From Paulownia fortunei (lineage: Eukaryota > Streptophyta > Magnoliopsida > Lamiales > Paulowniaceae): a stretch of DNA of 64,000 nucleotides. The first letter of the stretch is position 1. Each line of letters starts with the position of its first letter. A program made the position numbers and the translations under genes. Shown here one piece after another: positions 9,657 through 21,700 of the stretch. The stretch is from positions 18,573,815 through 18,637,814 of the forward strand of contig CM033118.1 of assembly GCA_019321725.1 (NCBI GenBank). Reading direction: 5' to 3'. A model generated the notes under the pieces. That model did no database searches. It had not been told where the DNA came from and worked only from the letters and a program-made list of their open reading frames with translations.

Positions 9657-10984
9657 TTAAATCCTTCAACTACATGAATAATAACTATTACTGATCAAAT
9701 AAAACATTATATAGTCATAAAAAATGCTACGATGACATTAAAAAAATGGTAGATTAATTTAAAATCGATTTTGAAAATATTTATAGACCATGTTTCCCTT
9801 GTTGGCGAAAACAAATATAATTATAATTAATAATTTTATCATTTTTCGAGAAAGAGGTTTTAATTAGAAATATAGATGTGAGCTAAACAATTAAAAAAAA
9901 AAAACAGATTAAAACATTATCTTAATTCATTTCTCTTTAAAATTCTTCATCTTCAAGGAACTCTTACTTCCCATATGGAAAGATTTTGTAGTAGCTTTTT
10001 CTGATATTTCCAGCTGCAAAGGAGATGTAGATACGTCTGCGGGGTTGAATATATACTGATGCACTTTTTTCGGCGCAAAGCTGAATTTCTCAATTTTTAA
10101 ATCATTAATTATTAAAAGAAAAATTAAGATTATAGTTTAATTAATCAAGATTATTGCAAAATTAATTAAGATTGTATCTTACATCCGAGGATCCAGTCTT
10201 TTTAATACTAAACTGTTGTACCCAATTATTTAATTTGAGGTTTGCTTTAAGAACAAACACATAGGAATATTATCAGCTTTTAGAACCAAATCTTCTTTGA
10301 GGTCAATTTTGTTCATTGTCAAATAATTTTTTGGTATAGTTTATACTTCTTATTATTCAGTGCAGAATTATGAAAGTGCTATCATCTTTTGCCAGAAATA
10401 AAGAATTAAACAATGAAATTTAATAAAGAAAAGCCATGGCCTTGGTTGTTATATACATGTTAGTGTATTTAATTAATTATTGATTGATTAAGTGATAATT
10501 TTTTTTATTTGGTACATTGATTAAGTATATCAACATAATTTTCGATAATACCAAGATTTTATGAAAGAATATGAAAGTTCAATGGTATAATAATAAGACA
10601 TTGGGAGAGAACTGTAGCTGCAATACAGAACTTATAGGGGAAGTATGAATGTTTTGCGTGGCTATGTGGGACAAGTAAAGGTTTCCTTAATCACTTTTGA
10701 CTTATAGAAGGATTTCTTTTAGACTTGGAATTTTAGTAGTCATAAATTATTTGTGAGCTATCAGTTTAATTAAATGTGGGCTTGTATAAAATATCAAATT
10801 AGTGGTGGGCCGTTAATTTTGTTAAAATGAACCAAATCAAATCCACAAGAGCATATTTATAACTTTGGATCACTAATTTTTTTTTTTTTTTTTAATAACC
10901 TATATATCTATGATTAGCTTGACTAATTTTGGGATTGACGGTTTTGCTTCTTAGTTCGACCATTAGATAATTATTGTTGTAGCA
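9657..10984. other. AT-rich intergenic DNA
   Basis: A small stretch at about 9960-10085 has more balanced base use but no convincing frame or family. Nothing else seen. Confidence 0.4.
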
Positions 10985-11145
10985 ACAGTTTATACACACT
11001 AATAGTGAATATTCGACACATTAACTCCTATCATGATATAGTCGTTCACACTACATGGAACTCAAAAGCGGGACCTGAGAGCTCACCCACCTATAGGGGG
11101 CAAAATGCTCCATGTGGAATTCAAGCCACTGATCATCCATATTAT
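10985..11145. repeat. Dispersed repeat, copy 2 (pair with 2985-3165)
   Basis: AGTTTATACACACTAATAG, GCTCACCCACC and AAAATGCT occur in the same order and spacing as in copy 1. The copies differ by many substitutions, so both are old. Confidence 0.45.
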
Positions 11146-11169
11146 GTTTCAAGCGTTTTACTGCTGCAC

Positions 11170-11367
11170 TATTTTAAAAAGGGGTTTGGATCACTATCAA
11201 TTTGCCCAAGCGTCTAGTTGCAAAAAGAAACGCCTCAAGCGCCTGGGTGTATGCCCATGCCATCAACATATGCGCAAGAGGTTGAACGCCCCCCTCTATC
11301 ATCCAAGGGTATTTTGGCAACGGCTCGTCTCAGGGCGCGCTCTAAGAGTGCCTTTTAAAATATAGAT
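11170..11367. mobile_element. Small GC-rich MITE-like element
   Basis: The stretch is bounded by ATTTTAAAAAGG (left) and CCTTTTAAAATA (right), an inverted pair. Its GC-rich core carries repeated CGCCTCAAGCGCC-type phrases common in plant hAT-like MITEs. Target duplications were not resolved. The ORFs here (86 aa and others) are read out of the repeat. Confidence 0.4.
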
Positions 11368-13244
11368 GATATCCTATGACACAAAATTCTTGTAATGGGT
11401 CATCTATAATGAGATTTGTTGTTAGTGAATTCACAATACACTCCTATATATTATGAATTGCCACCGATTGATAGTTTAAAACTAATTTCAGAATCTTAAT
11501 ATGACTAAATAAAAATTATTATCACTTAATATAATTCAATTAGTGACGAGTAATTTTGGAAGAAATGGAGAACATGATGGTTTTTTTTTTTTTGAAAAAA
11601 CTCAACCCAAATATCCCTCTTTGTAGGATGAAAGGAGTACATAAGAGATTCACATAATATGCAACATGCACTGTATAAATATATATATATATATATCTTT
11701 ATAAATAATAATACATGATATTATATTTCTTAGACTGAAATGCTGCTGGAATTATACATCCAACATCCATGAAACAACAGAAATAAATTTTGGTGGAGGC
11801 ATGAACAATTAAAACACCCAGCATTGGATCGATTGCTTTTGCACCCATTTTACTGTGGAATGACTTATTTATTTATATTCTTGTTTGGTAAAAACCCGAC
11901 AATTTATTCAGAAACACCCTACCAATCTGGTCCAACAGTCCGGATATGTATCGATGAATTTAAATAAAAATCAAGAAACTTCACATTATATTATTAAATT
12001 AAATCTTATATATAATAATTTATGATAGGGTTTTTGATTTTTTTTAGAGAAACAACAATCATATAACTTATATCTTGATATTAATCAATAATTAATTATA
12101 TATAACAATCATCAATAACCAATAAATTATGTCACAATGAGACATATAAATTCTGTAAAATAATTCAACAAACTTAATTGACTATAATAAGCTCGATTTC
12201 TTTGCAGCCCTGAATAATTGCAATAAAAATAATGCTCATTTTATGGATTCATTCGTTCTTGTTACGGTTTTGAAACATTTTTTCCAAGAACTTTTTAGGT
12301 GATATATACTTATTTTTGAAAGATTGATAAAAAAATAAAATAAAATAAAATAAAAAAATAAAGCATGCCTGCAAATCATAGGCAATCAATGTAGCTAGTG
12401 GGGTGCAAGTATGTGTGCACATGTTCAAATTTGCACGTATGAGTAGCTTTTAGCTGCTATAGAATAACTTCCTTTTCCAGCTACACATAGAAAATGAAAG
12501 TTTTTGACATAGAACAACATTTAAAGAAAAAAAAAAAAGCTTACTGATTTAGCAAATCAATGTACATAAATTTGGGTAGGAAATGTCTCGAGTTTAGATA
12601 ATTAAGTTAGAAAAGACCTGAAACACAATACGTCAGGTTCGCTTGAGTGATTATCAACCAAATTTCTCCAATACTTAAATCAGTTTAAATGATAAGATCG
12701 TCACGAACAAATAAGCAAAGTATAATGTGAAAAGTCATATTACTTTATGACAACAATGCATGGAAGTATTTATAAGTAGCCAATCCATATGATCCATACA
12801 AGGTTAGGTCCAAGCGTTTCCATCTCAGTGATCCCCCGGTCATATCATAGGAGTAGATCAACGACTATGTTTTTTAAGGTTAACTCAAAACGTAAATAAA
12901 AAGATGTGGATCTTAGATATTTTAATAACTTTGCTGAACAAATAGGGTACGGTGGTAATTTCAGCCCTTGTACTATCACTTACATACGAGATAGAGTTTT
13001 AGATAAAAATATATATTTCTATATTATTATTCTTAGAGAGTAATGAGATTGACAGTTATTAACGTCATATCAAAAATTTAATTGATGGTATAATTTTAGG
13101 AAAAAAAATTCATTTTAAAAAAATAAAGTTCCACATCATTAATGTTATTTTCGGAAAAAAAAATTATCTTAACTAATGAGGAATCTTATTTTAGAACATT
13201 TCAAAAATAATAAATTTGAGACAGATTGAGTATTTATGAAAAGA

Positions 13245-13275
<31 letters not shown>

Positions 13276-13346
13276 TATAATACAGCTGCACTACCAGTAG
13301 TTCTTCCAAATATTTGGGTGATAATTTGATATATGATTCACTTTAG
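11368..13346. other. AT-rich intergenic DNA
   Basis: Contains an (AT)n run near 11681-11699 and a 29-base poly-A run at 13244-13272. No gene seen. Confidence 0.5.
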
Positions 13347-13514
13347 ATTAATTTCCATGATGCAGTAAAGAATCCGACAGACATGAATCCAAGGCTGATT
13401 CTGAAAAACATTGTTGATCTCGAGGAAGACGATGAATCGGAGGATGATAGACAAGATGGAACTACAGAGAAAGACAGACAGAAATTGAACACTTCTGCCA
13501 AAAAAATTTTTTAG
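13347..13514 (+). other. Acidic exon-like open frame, unrecognised
   Basis: The frame reads VKNPTDMNPRLILKNIVDLE followed by an acidic run (EDDESEDD) and a Lys-rich tail, ending at TAG 13512-13514. Codon and base use are less AT-rich than the flanks, and an acceptor-like CCATGATGCAG lies at 13355-13365. It could be the last exon of a small gene or a gene fragment. No upstream exon was found and no family is recognised. Confidence 0.2.
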
Positions 13515-15715
13515 GGAAGAAACAGAAGTGACAGAAAGCTTCTTGTTTCAATGTGTGAGAAAAGCAGCTTTACACTGCTACACACACAGCAAACACATAT
13601 GCAGGAAAATCCATGTGGGCACATATTTGAGCTAGGGAAGAGCAAAATCATTGTTAGAAATGCATAGGACAACTCAAATGTCTTTTTTCTTAAAAAAAAA
13701 AAAAACTCAATTTTTGCTTTCATATTTTTTTCATCTCTCTCACACACTCAAATTGTAAAAATATCAATACATTATAAATTTATGATGCTGACATAACATA
13801 ATTTGAGTTGTTTAATATTTTCATATTTTGTTGTTGGGATTTTTTAATGGGTCATTATATTAATATATTGATTGAGTAATGTCGTTAAAGTCATTATGAA
13901 AGTGATCAATTAACTAAATATATTAGGCGTATGACACATCTTTAAAATGTATACAATAGAATTTGTTTAGAGTTGGAAGGCTAAAACCTCTGTATTTCTG
14001 CTCGACGACTAAAATTACTGATTTCTGCATTCCGATAAATTTAGGTATGCTTTCAGTTTAGTATCCAATACGTTCTTGAATGATTTAGCATGCTGATTTT
14101 GTAGGGTGATCGAATTATCATCATAAATTAACTAACATATTTTATGTTTTAATTCCAACACTGGTCACACACACACACATATGGATGCTACCTACAGCCT
14201 CACACACTCAGAAAAGTTTGACAAGCATGCACAAAGTTTCCTTTTTAAACGTTGGATTGAAACCCTAACCCTAGTGTTTGGGCTGAAACTAATTATGGCT
14301 CATCTTAATTTAATTTGCTTCAGTTAGTATATGATCATATATAGTATAAATGTAATAGCTATGTACTTTTCTGATTATATATCACATAAATTTAGTTATT
14401 TATTTAATTTACTTTTCTTTGTGGGGTAGGGGGAATATTTATTGAGAGTGCTGATGTTTAAAAGTAATAAAACTGAAAATATGTACAAGGGCCGGCCACC
14501 ACCTTTTCTGGATCCAATGCAACAAAGATCTGTTCCTCACTGTTTTAGATGTCTGGAGCAAAGCTGAGGTTCACAAGCTAAAATTGAGATAAGATTCACA
14601 CTTCATCTTTAGGTAGAAATATTTCGCATATTCTGTTTAAATTTGTTATTGTATCTTCTATTGTATTTCATAAATATACGTTAAGTATATATATATATAT
14701 AATTCACTCCAAATATATATTTAAAAAAATATATACCTTTTGTACACTTGATGTATATATATATGAAAATGTATCACTGATTTGAAATAGAAGATTCGAA
14801 GTGAGGTGGAAAAGGGATCGAGAGTGATTCAAAGGTTTTTGGCAAGTGGTATATGGGAGTGGACATCTTAAAATAAAGAGATATTTTTTTTTACTTGAAG
14901 TAGGAATTTTGCGTTGGACTATGAAAAAACCTTTCATTCAATAAAGTGTCCCCTCTTCATTTTCACTGTGTTCCTCATCAGTCATCAACTTACCTTACTA
15001 GACAAAGGGGAGTGCAAATTTTTATACTGAGAAATCAAGATTTTGACACTTTTTCTTGTTTAAGTGCACTTCACAGCAGACTTTTGAGAGTATTTAAGAG
15101 GAACCCTTTTCAAGCCAAAGGCTATGCAATTAGATATGATCAACTCCTGGCATGGCCTGCAACTTTGCACAGCAGAAATAAAGAAGTGGTCCTCAGGAAG
15201 AATTAAGAATACATGTAGGTTAATGGAGATTAAGCACTAGACTCATGGCTAGAGAATCTCTTCTCTTACAACTTAAACTTCACACACAGAAATTACTGCT
15301 TTTTATTCTCAATCATGAACAATCAATCCCACAGAAAAATCAAGACTCTTCACATGGACATTTCTTGTCAAAGTATGTAGTACAGAAACAGAAAACCCCA
15401 ACAACACCACCCCCCCCCCCCCCCCCAACGAAGCCCTTGATCAAGTCTCTTTGTACACTAAGAGGGATTTAAATCTTTGGTTTGTAGCAGTGGAATACAG
15501 TTACTTAAAAACCACCAAATAATAGTATTCTTTAAAAGAGTAACAGGTCTGTCTAGCTAGAGGAATGCATGTGAGGCTAGATAGCTAGAAACCGACTTAG
15601 ATAGATAAAAATACATACCATATGAAAGGAAAAAAAGAAACCTCTTCTGCAGCAGCCATTTCCCTATAGAGACACAAACCCTAGATAGGTGATCATGAGC
15701 CCCTCTCAAATTTTC
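13515..15715. other. Intergenic DNA downstream of the LOB-like gene
   Basis: Contains an (AC)n run at about 14167-14180, an interstitial AAACCCTAACCCTA telomere-like motif at about 14260, an (AT)n run at about 14685-14701 and a 17-base poly-C run at 15410-15426. The 3' UTR of the LOB-like gene should extend into the right end. The 86-aa frame at 14946-15206 has no recognisable domain. Confidence 0.4.
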
Positions 15716-16291
15716 TCAGTTATTTCCATCCACCCCTCCTCCATGAGGGTTATAACCACCATTCCATGGGGGATGATAATTATATGGGAATGTGAAGCTA
15801 GAAGGTGCTTGATAAAATCCACCACCTCCTTCCTCACTTCCAATCCTTCTGTTGAAATCCACCGCCCGGTGGCGTGGCGGCGCCATCATCGGAATTGAAG
15901 ATACGGCCACCTGAGGGGTTGCGGAGGGCTGAAGGCCATTGAAAGCGTAACGGATCAAGTCCGCATTAGCGGCATCAAGCTCCTTCTGGAGGCGCTCCAC
16001 CTGCCTTTGTAGGAAAGAGATAGCCCCAACGCAGCCGTAGACGGGGTCCCTGACGCGGGCCTCCGCCTCATAGGCGAGGGAGTTGACGGCGTCCTCCCGC
16101 TGGTGGGGCAGAAGCTCGTTGAGGAGCTTGGAGACGTTGCTTGCGCCGAAGATTTTGTGAACATTAGCAAACTTCTGCGGCTCTTCAGGGGGGAAGTAGG
16201 GCGCGAAGATGCAGCCCGGCATGCATTTCCTCCGCAAGAACTTGCAGGCTGCGCAGGGAGAATTGTAGGAACTGGAACTTGAGGAAGCCAT
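15716..16291 (-). CDS. LOB: LOB-domain transcription factor, class I, LOB/LBD25-like (191 aa)
   Basis: LOB-domain (LBD/ASL) proteins are plant-specific DNA-binding regulators of organ boundaries and lateral organ growth; they act in the nucleus. The complete domain is visible: the cysteine block CX2CX6CX3C (C13, C16, C23, C27), the FGASNV start of the GAS block at about residue 48, an RDPVYGCVGAI segment, and a leucine-zipper-like LX6LX3LX6L (L94, L101, L105, L112). The N-terminus MASSSSSSYNSPCAACKFLR and the Trp-Asn-Gly-rich C-terminus recall Arabidopsis LOB itself, which is similar in length (about 186 aa). The coding part is one exon, with ATG at 16291. Class I is firm; LOB versus a close paralogue such as LBD25 is inference. 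Confidence 0.93.
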   Translation of the reverse strand: MASSSSSSYNSPCAACKFLRRKCMPGCIFAPYFPPEEPQKFANVHKIFGASNVSKLLNELLPHQREDAVNSLAYEAEARVRDPVYGCVGAISFLQRQVERLQKELDAANADLIRYAFNGLQPSATPQVAVSSIPMMAPPRHRAVDFNRRIGSEEGGGGFYQAPSSFTFPYNYHPPWNGGYNPHGGGVDGNN

Positions 16292-16301
16292 TGAATTACC
16301 T

Positions 16302-17162
16302 CTGCAACAAGAAATTAATCCAAGTAACTACAAATTCTTTGATTGGCTTATTTTTCTTTCTTGTGTCTATACTTTTTTAGACATGTATATCCTTAAAATC
16401 AGTCTGCTTTCACCATTTCTAGGCCTCCATTTCTTGTTTCCTTCCTTTTTCTGCATTGTTGGGGTGGGTGGGGGGTTGGGGGGGGGGGGGTGGTTGTTAT
16501 CTAACAAGCTGCTTCTTTTTAATCCCTTATTGCTTTACAGTTTTGAAGACTGTAATATATAGCTCCTGTTCCCTGCCTCCTGATCATCAACTCTTTCTTC
16601 CTATGTTTAACAGTTGAAGTATCAATGCTTTCCTGCCCATATACTAGGAATGATTCTCAAATCTGGATTGTTACTTCCCCCCAACTCATTTGGGCTCATA
16701 ATCTCATCACACAGTGTTCCACTGACTGTCAAGGGACTATGCATGTTTGATTACTTTGTCCCCAACCCCCAACACAAACAGAAAGGAAAGAAAGTTGAGA
16801 AAACTGGTCAAAATTTCCAAACATAGTGTTTGAAACAGTGTTGAGAATTAAGTTTCACAATTTCAATTTCTTTAGTTCTTTTATTTAAATTGAGATCTAG
16901 TTAGTTAATGCAGTGATCCAAAATGGTCCTGTTACAACAATGGGGGGTAAGAATCTGGCATGTAGATCATGTTTGCTAATCACTGCACAAGCCGGAGAAA
17001 GAAACCCTAGCTAGATCAAACAATTGTCAGTGTTAAAGTCAGTATATTGTCAAGCTACTATATGATCTTTACCTTTTCCTAAAGAAACATAATACTGGAA
17101 GAAAGTGAAAAAAGAAAAAAAAAAAAAACTTGAAAAGCGGCAAAAGGGCTTCATGGATTTAC
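16302..17162 (-). other. 5' UTR intron of the LOB-like gene
   Basis: An acceptor TTTCTTGTTGCAG ends at 16302, 11 bases before the ATG, and a donor CACACAG|GTAAATCC lies at 17162. Together they define an 861-bp intron in the leader. The 17163-17480 region upstream is pyrimidine-rich on the coding strand, as plant leaders often are. A G-rich tract at 16459-16492 (GGGGTGGGTGGGGGG and a longer G run) lies in the intron on the non-transcript strand. Splicing is inferred from signals only. Confidence 0.45.
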
Positions 17163-17357
17163 CTGTGTGTTCCAGCTGGTTTTTCTTTGATCAGAAGAAG
17201 AAAAAAAGGGAACTACCTTTTTCTTTGTGTAGGAGATGTTCCAAGAAAACTGTGCTTTGCTTCTTCAAAGTTAAAAAAAAAGTGGCAAACTGCAGCCACA
17301 GGATGGATACAACTTCACAGAGCTATATACTTGGAGTTAACCCTCATCAATGGGGGG

Positions 17358-17366
17358 AAACCCTAA
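17358..17366. promoter_or_regulatory. Telo-box upstream of the LOB-like gene
   Basis: An exact AAACCCTAA lies in the leader or promoter region. Telo-boxes are known plant promoter elements bound by TRB proteins and linked to Polycomb recruitment. One 9-mer can occur by chance. Confidence 0.3.
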
Positions 17367-17499
17367 ATTGAAAGAAAGAAAGTTTTTCCCTCAGCTGGAA
17401 AGGAAAAAAATAAAAGGGAAAAATGGAATGGGATGGAAGGAGGCAAAGAGCATTTAGTGGATGGAGAAGGAATGAAGGGCAAAAGACAAAGGCAATAAT

Positions 17500-18568
17500 A
17501 AATGAGAGGTACACTAAAAAAGATGACTATGACACTGCATCTAATAATTTTATCATAGCTGTGGGGGATTTCACCCCCCATTTTTTTTTCCTTACTGCCC
17601 TATTTTCCCTTTGCCCTCTTTCTAATGCACTGAGAGACAACCAAAAAATCCTCTTACAACTTTTTTTATTTTTTTTTTTTTTTTATTCTCATTCCAATAA
17701 GTAGAAGTTAGTACATATAGCCAACTCACCTGTCTGTATTCTTGTCAAAAGCGCTTTTTGATAAGAGTTCTTGAGAGCGTACATACATTATATGAAGAAT
17801 TGGTTCTTGGAAATGGAGCAGATTGATGAGAATATACACTTCTAAAATAATGAAAAAATTATAATAATTTATAACATGGAAAGATATATAGTGTAGCAAA
17901 AGTCATATATATTCAGAAACAGAAGCTATGATCCATATATTCAGACCCCCCTTCATCACAATGATAGAAAAGTAGGAGAATCTGAGGCTGCTTCCTAATA
18001 CATATTCATGTAATTTGATTTGCAGATTATTGATCATAATCCATATATACCAGAAGGGTTTCTGATTTTGCGTTGGTCAAAAAAGGTGGGCTGGTGAAGG
18101 AATGAATATATTCTGTTCTGTGGTGATGTTAATTTGCAACATCTTGCTTTTGCGATTAATGTATTTTATTCTATCATAAGGAAGATATTTCAGAATTTCT
18201 GTGTCGATATAGTCAGAGTTATTTTGACAATTTTTTGGTTCTTCTTCATGAAATGGAATGTATAATAGTAATTGTTGCAGTGGACATTAATTGCATTTGA
18301 ATGTCTTGTTCAGAGGGTTCTCTGATCCGTCAAGTAAATCATCTTATTACGGTCGAATTTATTGGGAGGGAATTAATAATTTTTTTTTTGGAAGTGATTC
18401 ATTATTTCCCATCGCAGCATACAACTCTACCCTGACAATTTTTTTATGAAATAATTCCGATGAGAAGAAAAAAAGAAGCATTAAGAGACCCTCCTAACCC
18501 AACCCTAAACACTCCTAAAATCATTTTTCAAACATATTCCATAGATAGAATGCTAAAAAAAATAAGTA
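17500..18568. other. Upstream flank of the LOB-like gene
   Basis: Probably holds the distal promoter. Contains a poly-T tract near 17663-17685. No gene seen. Confidence 0.4.
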
Positions 18569-18753
18569 CTCCCTCCATTCCAAAATAAAAGTTCCTGTTT
18601 GATTCGGCCTGAAGTCTTAGGTAAGAGCCGAAAAAGTAAAAATTCTATATATCTTTAGATTTTTCTTCTCAAAAATAATTTTTGTTTTACGAAATAAAAC
18701 TTTATTTTGGGATGTTGTAAAAAGAAAATAAAATCATAAATTGGGACATATAG
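18569..18753. mobile_element. Stowaway-like MITE (185 bp)
   Basis: The left end CTCCCTCCATTCC is the typical Stowaway (Tc1/mariner-derived) terminus. The right end reads, in reverse complement, CTATATGTCCC. TA dinucleotides flank both ends (18567-18568 and 18754-18755), matching the superfamily's target. It is AT-rich, with no coding capacity. Confidence 0.7.
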
Positions 18754-18755
18754 TA

Positions 18756-21700
18756 TTTTTTTATTTTTTTTGTTTTTATATCAAATATGGGATCATTTTG
18801 TTCCAGAATATTATGTGTTATCAAAGCCCTCAAACCCAATGTAAGTAGATAAATAATAGAAATGATGTAAGTCATCAACTAATTTTTATATTTTTTTCCA
18901 GCATCCCTTAAAATTAAAAACTTCTAATTTGAAAATTCATTTAAATACATTTATTAAACCCAATAATTCCTTTCCACAGTCAGTGGAAGTGATAAAAAAA
19001 GGTGAAGCAAAAAAAAGTGACATGCATATTTTTTATCTTCTATACATCCTTGCCTTGGCAATTGAATAAATTAAGAAAATACTTGTAATTAAAAGTAAAC
19101 TCAAGCATAATCAAATTTTCAAGGCTATGACACACACACAATCGCACTTGAAGATACAAATTGCCAATACAAATTCTAAGGATAATAACATCATGGATAA
19201 CTTTTGGAACCAGCTTTTTGAAGATATATAACCTCAAATTAATCATAGTTTTTACAAAATCTTGCTCCAAAGAAAAACATTCATAAATTGAAAATTTAGT
19301 TATATATGGACATGCATATATATATGAGGTTATTATTGTGGAATGTCTCATCCTAGAATACATCAATCTTATAGTTTTGGCCTACAGACAAATTACAGGA
19401 TCAATAATAAATACCCACATAATATAAAAGGTTAAATCAAGCTTTGTCATGATATATATATAGTTAATTGCACTTTGCAAAAAAATTAAAATTTCTCTTT
19501 TTCGCATTAGTTAATGATATGACTAATTAAAACCTTAATTCATCAAAAGGGCAAATAATATCCAGTTAATTGTTATACCGTATAATTTTTAATCTCTCAT
19601 TTTAAGTGTTAATCACATTTATAATTAGATGGACGAACTTAGGAGAATAAACATTGACTATTTATTAATAGGTCTTTTGGAAGATATGGTAGATGGCTTT
19701 TCCTAAGGGTATATTAGCTATCTTCAATCATTTTCAACCAAGATTACACTTAATTTTCAATACTTTTCTCAAGATGTAAAGAGTAGCAACATATATGCTG
19801 CATCTTGACTTTAATGTCTCTTAAGTAAATATTCTAATTATATTTAAATCAAAGTGGTAAAACTATGCAGAAAGTTAGAAATTCTAGAGAGATTCTTGTG
19901 CCTAATTTTATAGCTCCCTTTGTGCACCATCCCTTTTAAAATTCAAGTGCTAAGGTTGAAAGTAATGCAATTTTTTTTTCCTATTTTTTTTTTCTCTATA
20001 CGCACGTATGAATATATCTCATTGGTGACGACATGATTACGAAAATGCAAAAGGCATTTTAATTTAGATTATCACTAATTTTGTTATGTATATAGAAAAT
20101 TAAATTACCTAGATTAATATTTTTTATCCATGATTAGTAATGAAGTTGTGATGCCCATTATAGAATAATTGAAAATTGAAAAAGTTAAAAACCTTATAAG
20201 TTTTGGCTAAACAATCGATTTGTATTAATTGAACATCATATCCTTTTTAGGTAAAATGTTCATAGCTTAAAATTAGGTTGTACTCGGTGATTTAAAGACA
20301 AGTCTCGCGTCTTATGATCTCATAAACCTAAGACGTGACAAACAGTATCATGGATATAATTATGCTTGTCATCGATCAACTCTTCGTTTAGGATCATTTT
20401 ATTAAGAAATATCAAGGATTTGGAAATTCATATTTTTATTTTGTAATTCTTATATTGTTGTTTTCATTTGTAGTATAACTAGTGCTATATTTGTGCATGA
20501 TGCATGGGAATATATGAAAATGAATTAGAGTTGTAAAAAATGAAAATAAATAAAATGAGATTTTACATAATTCTGTATTTCAATCAAATTAATTGTTAAA
20601 ATCAAGATATACAATCTATTTATTTTATCATTTTTCAGTATTTTTAAATAAGAATTCTATGTACGTTATATTAACACGTACAGCAACTTAAATTAAAAGT
20701 TAGGCCTAAATCAAATGACAAATATTGTGGCAAGATTTTACAAGTGTGAGGCCTTAAATATCTATCAATATAGATATGTTATAATGTATTGATGCAGTTG
20801 ATCGTTGCACTCAATAGATTTTATTCTTTTCATAACAATTTTATTTTTTTGATTCATTCATTCATTAAGAAAATTAAATATTGAAAGAGAGAAATTTTGT
20901 GCTAGGTCTAATTGAAGTTCAAGTTGTACATCAAGAAGTTAGTACATTTTTTATAAGTTACAAGTATGAAAATACAATTAAAAGATGACAAGAATTTAGA
21001 ATTATACTTTACTTTGGACCTTCTTATCAATAAACATCATCACGATCAATTTTCTCAATTGGACCTTTAAAAATACAAAAAATAGATTTTTATACATACA
21101 CATATATATAAATATATATGATGAGTCAAAAAGATTTTTTGGGATTTAATTATCCAAGGAAAGTTAAAAGAACCAAAACATGGAAAGTTAAATTTCGTCG
21201 CATTTGCTTTTTGAAAAGACTTTTAATGTGGTTGAATATTGCAAAACTAAAAACAATTTTAAAAAAAAAAAATCCTAATTACTCTTTTGCATTTCCTTCA
21301 TCTTCATGCTTTCTTTTAAGACCAAAAAAGGGGTCAAAAAAATTGTTTCAGTAGTATTTACATCATAAAAATTTCAAATTCCAGAATTAGTGTTTGCTCC
21401 ACCCCCAATTTTATAAATTATATATGTAATTGACCAATAAAATTCATCTATTAGTCAACCGGACTTGACAAAAAAATATCTTGTAACTTAGTTACTTATT
21501 TATAGATTGTTGGTAATTATATGAAATTTGACCAATAATTTCTGGTTTTATTGTCATATCATTCAAAAACATGATTTTATTGTCATATCGTTATAATTTC
21601 GGATTTTGAACCGTAAGTATTAGTGGTTAATTTTGCACGCTAGGATTAGCACTAGCACTAGTCCAATTAGAATCAATGTCCATCGTACTAAATTCTTCGA

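Noticed and set aside
11005..11365. 70- and 86-aa ORFs
   Set aside because: They lie in a dispersed repeat and a GC-rich MITE-like element; no domain.
15955..16170. 71-aa minus-strand ORF inside the LOB-like gene
   Set aside because: Out-of-frame shadow of the conserved LOB domain.
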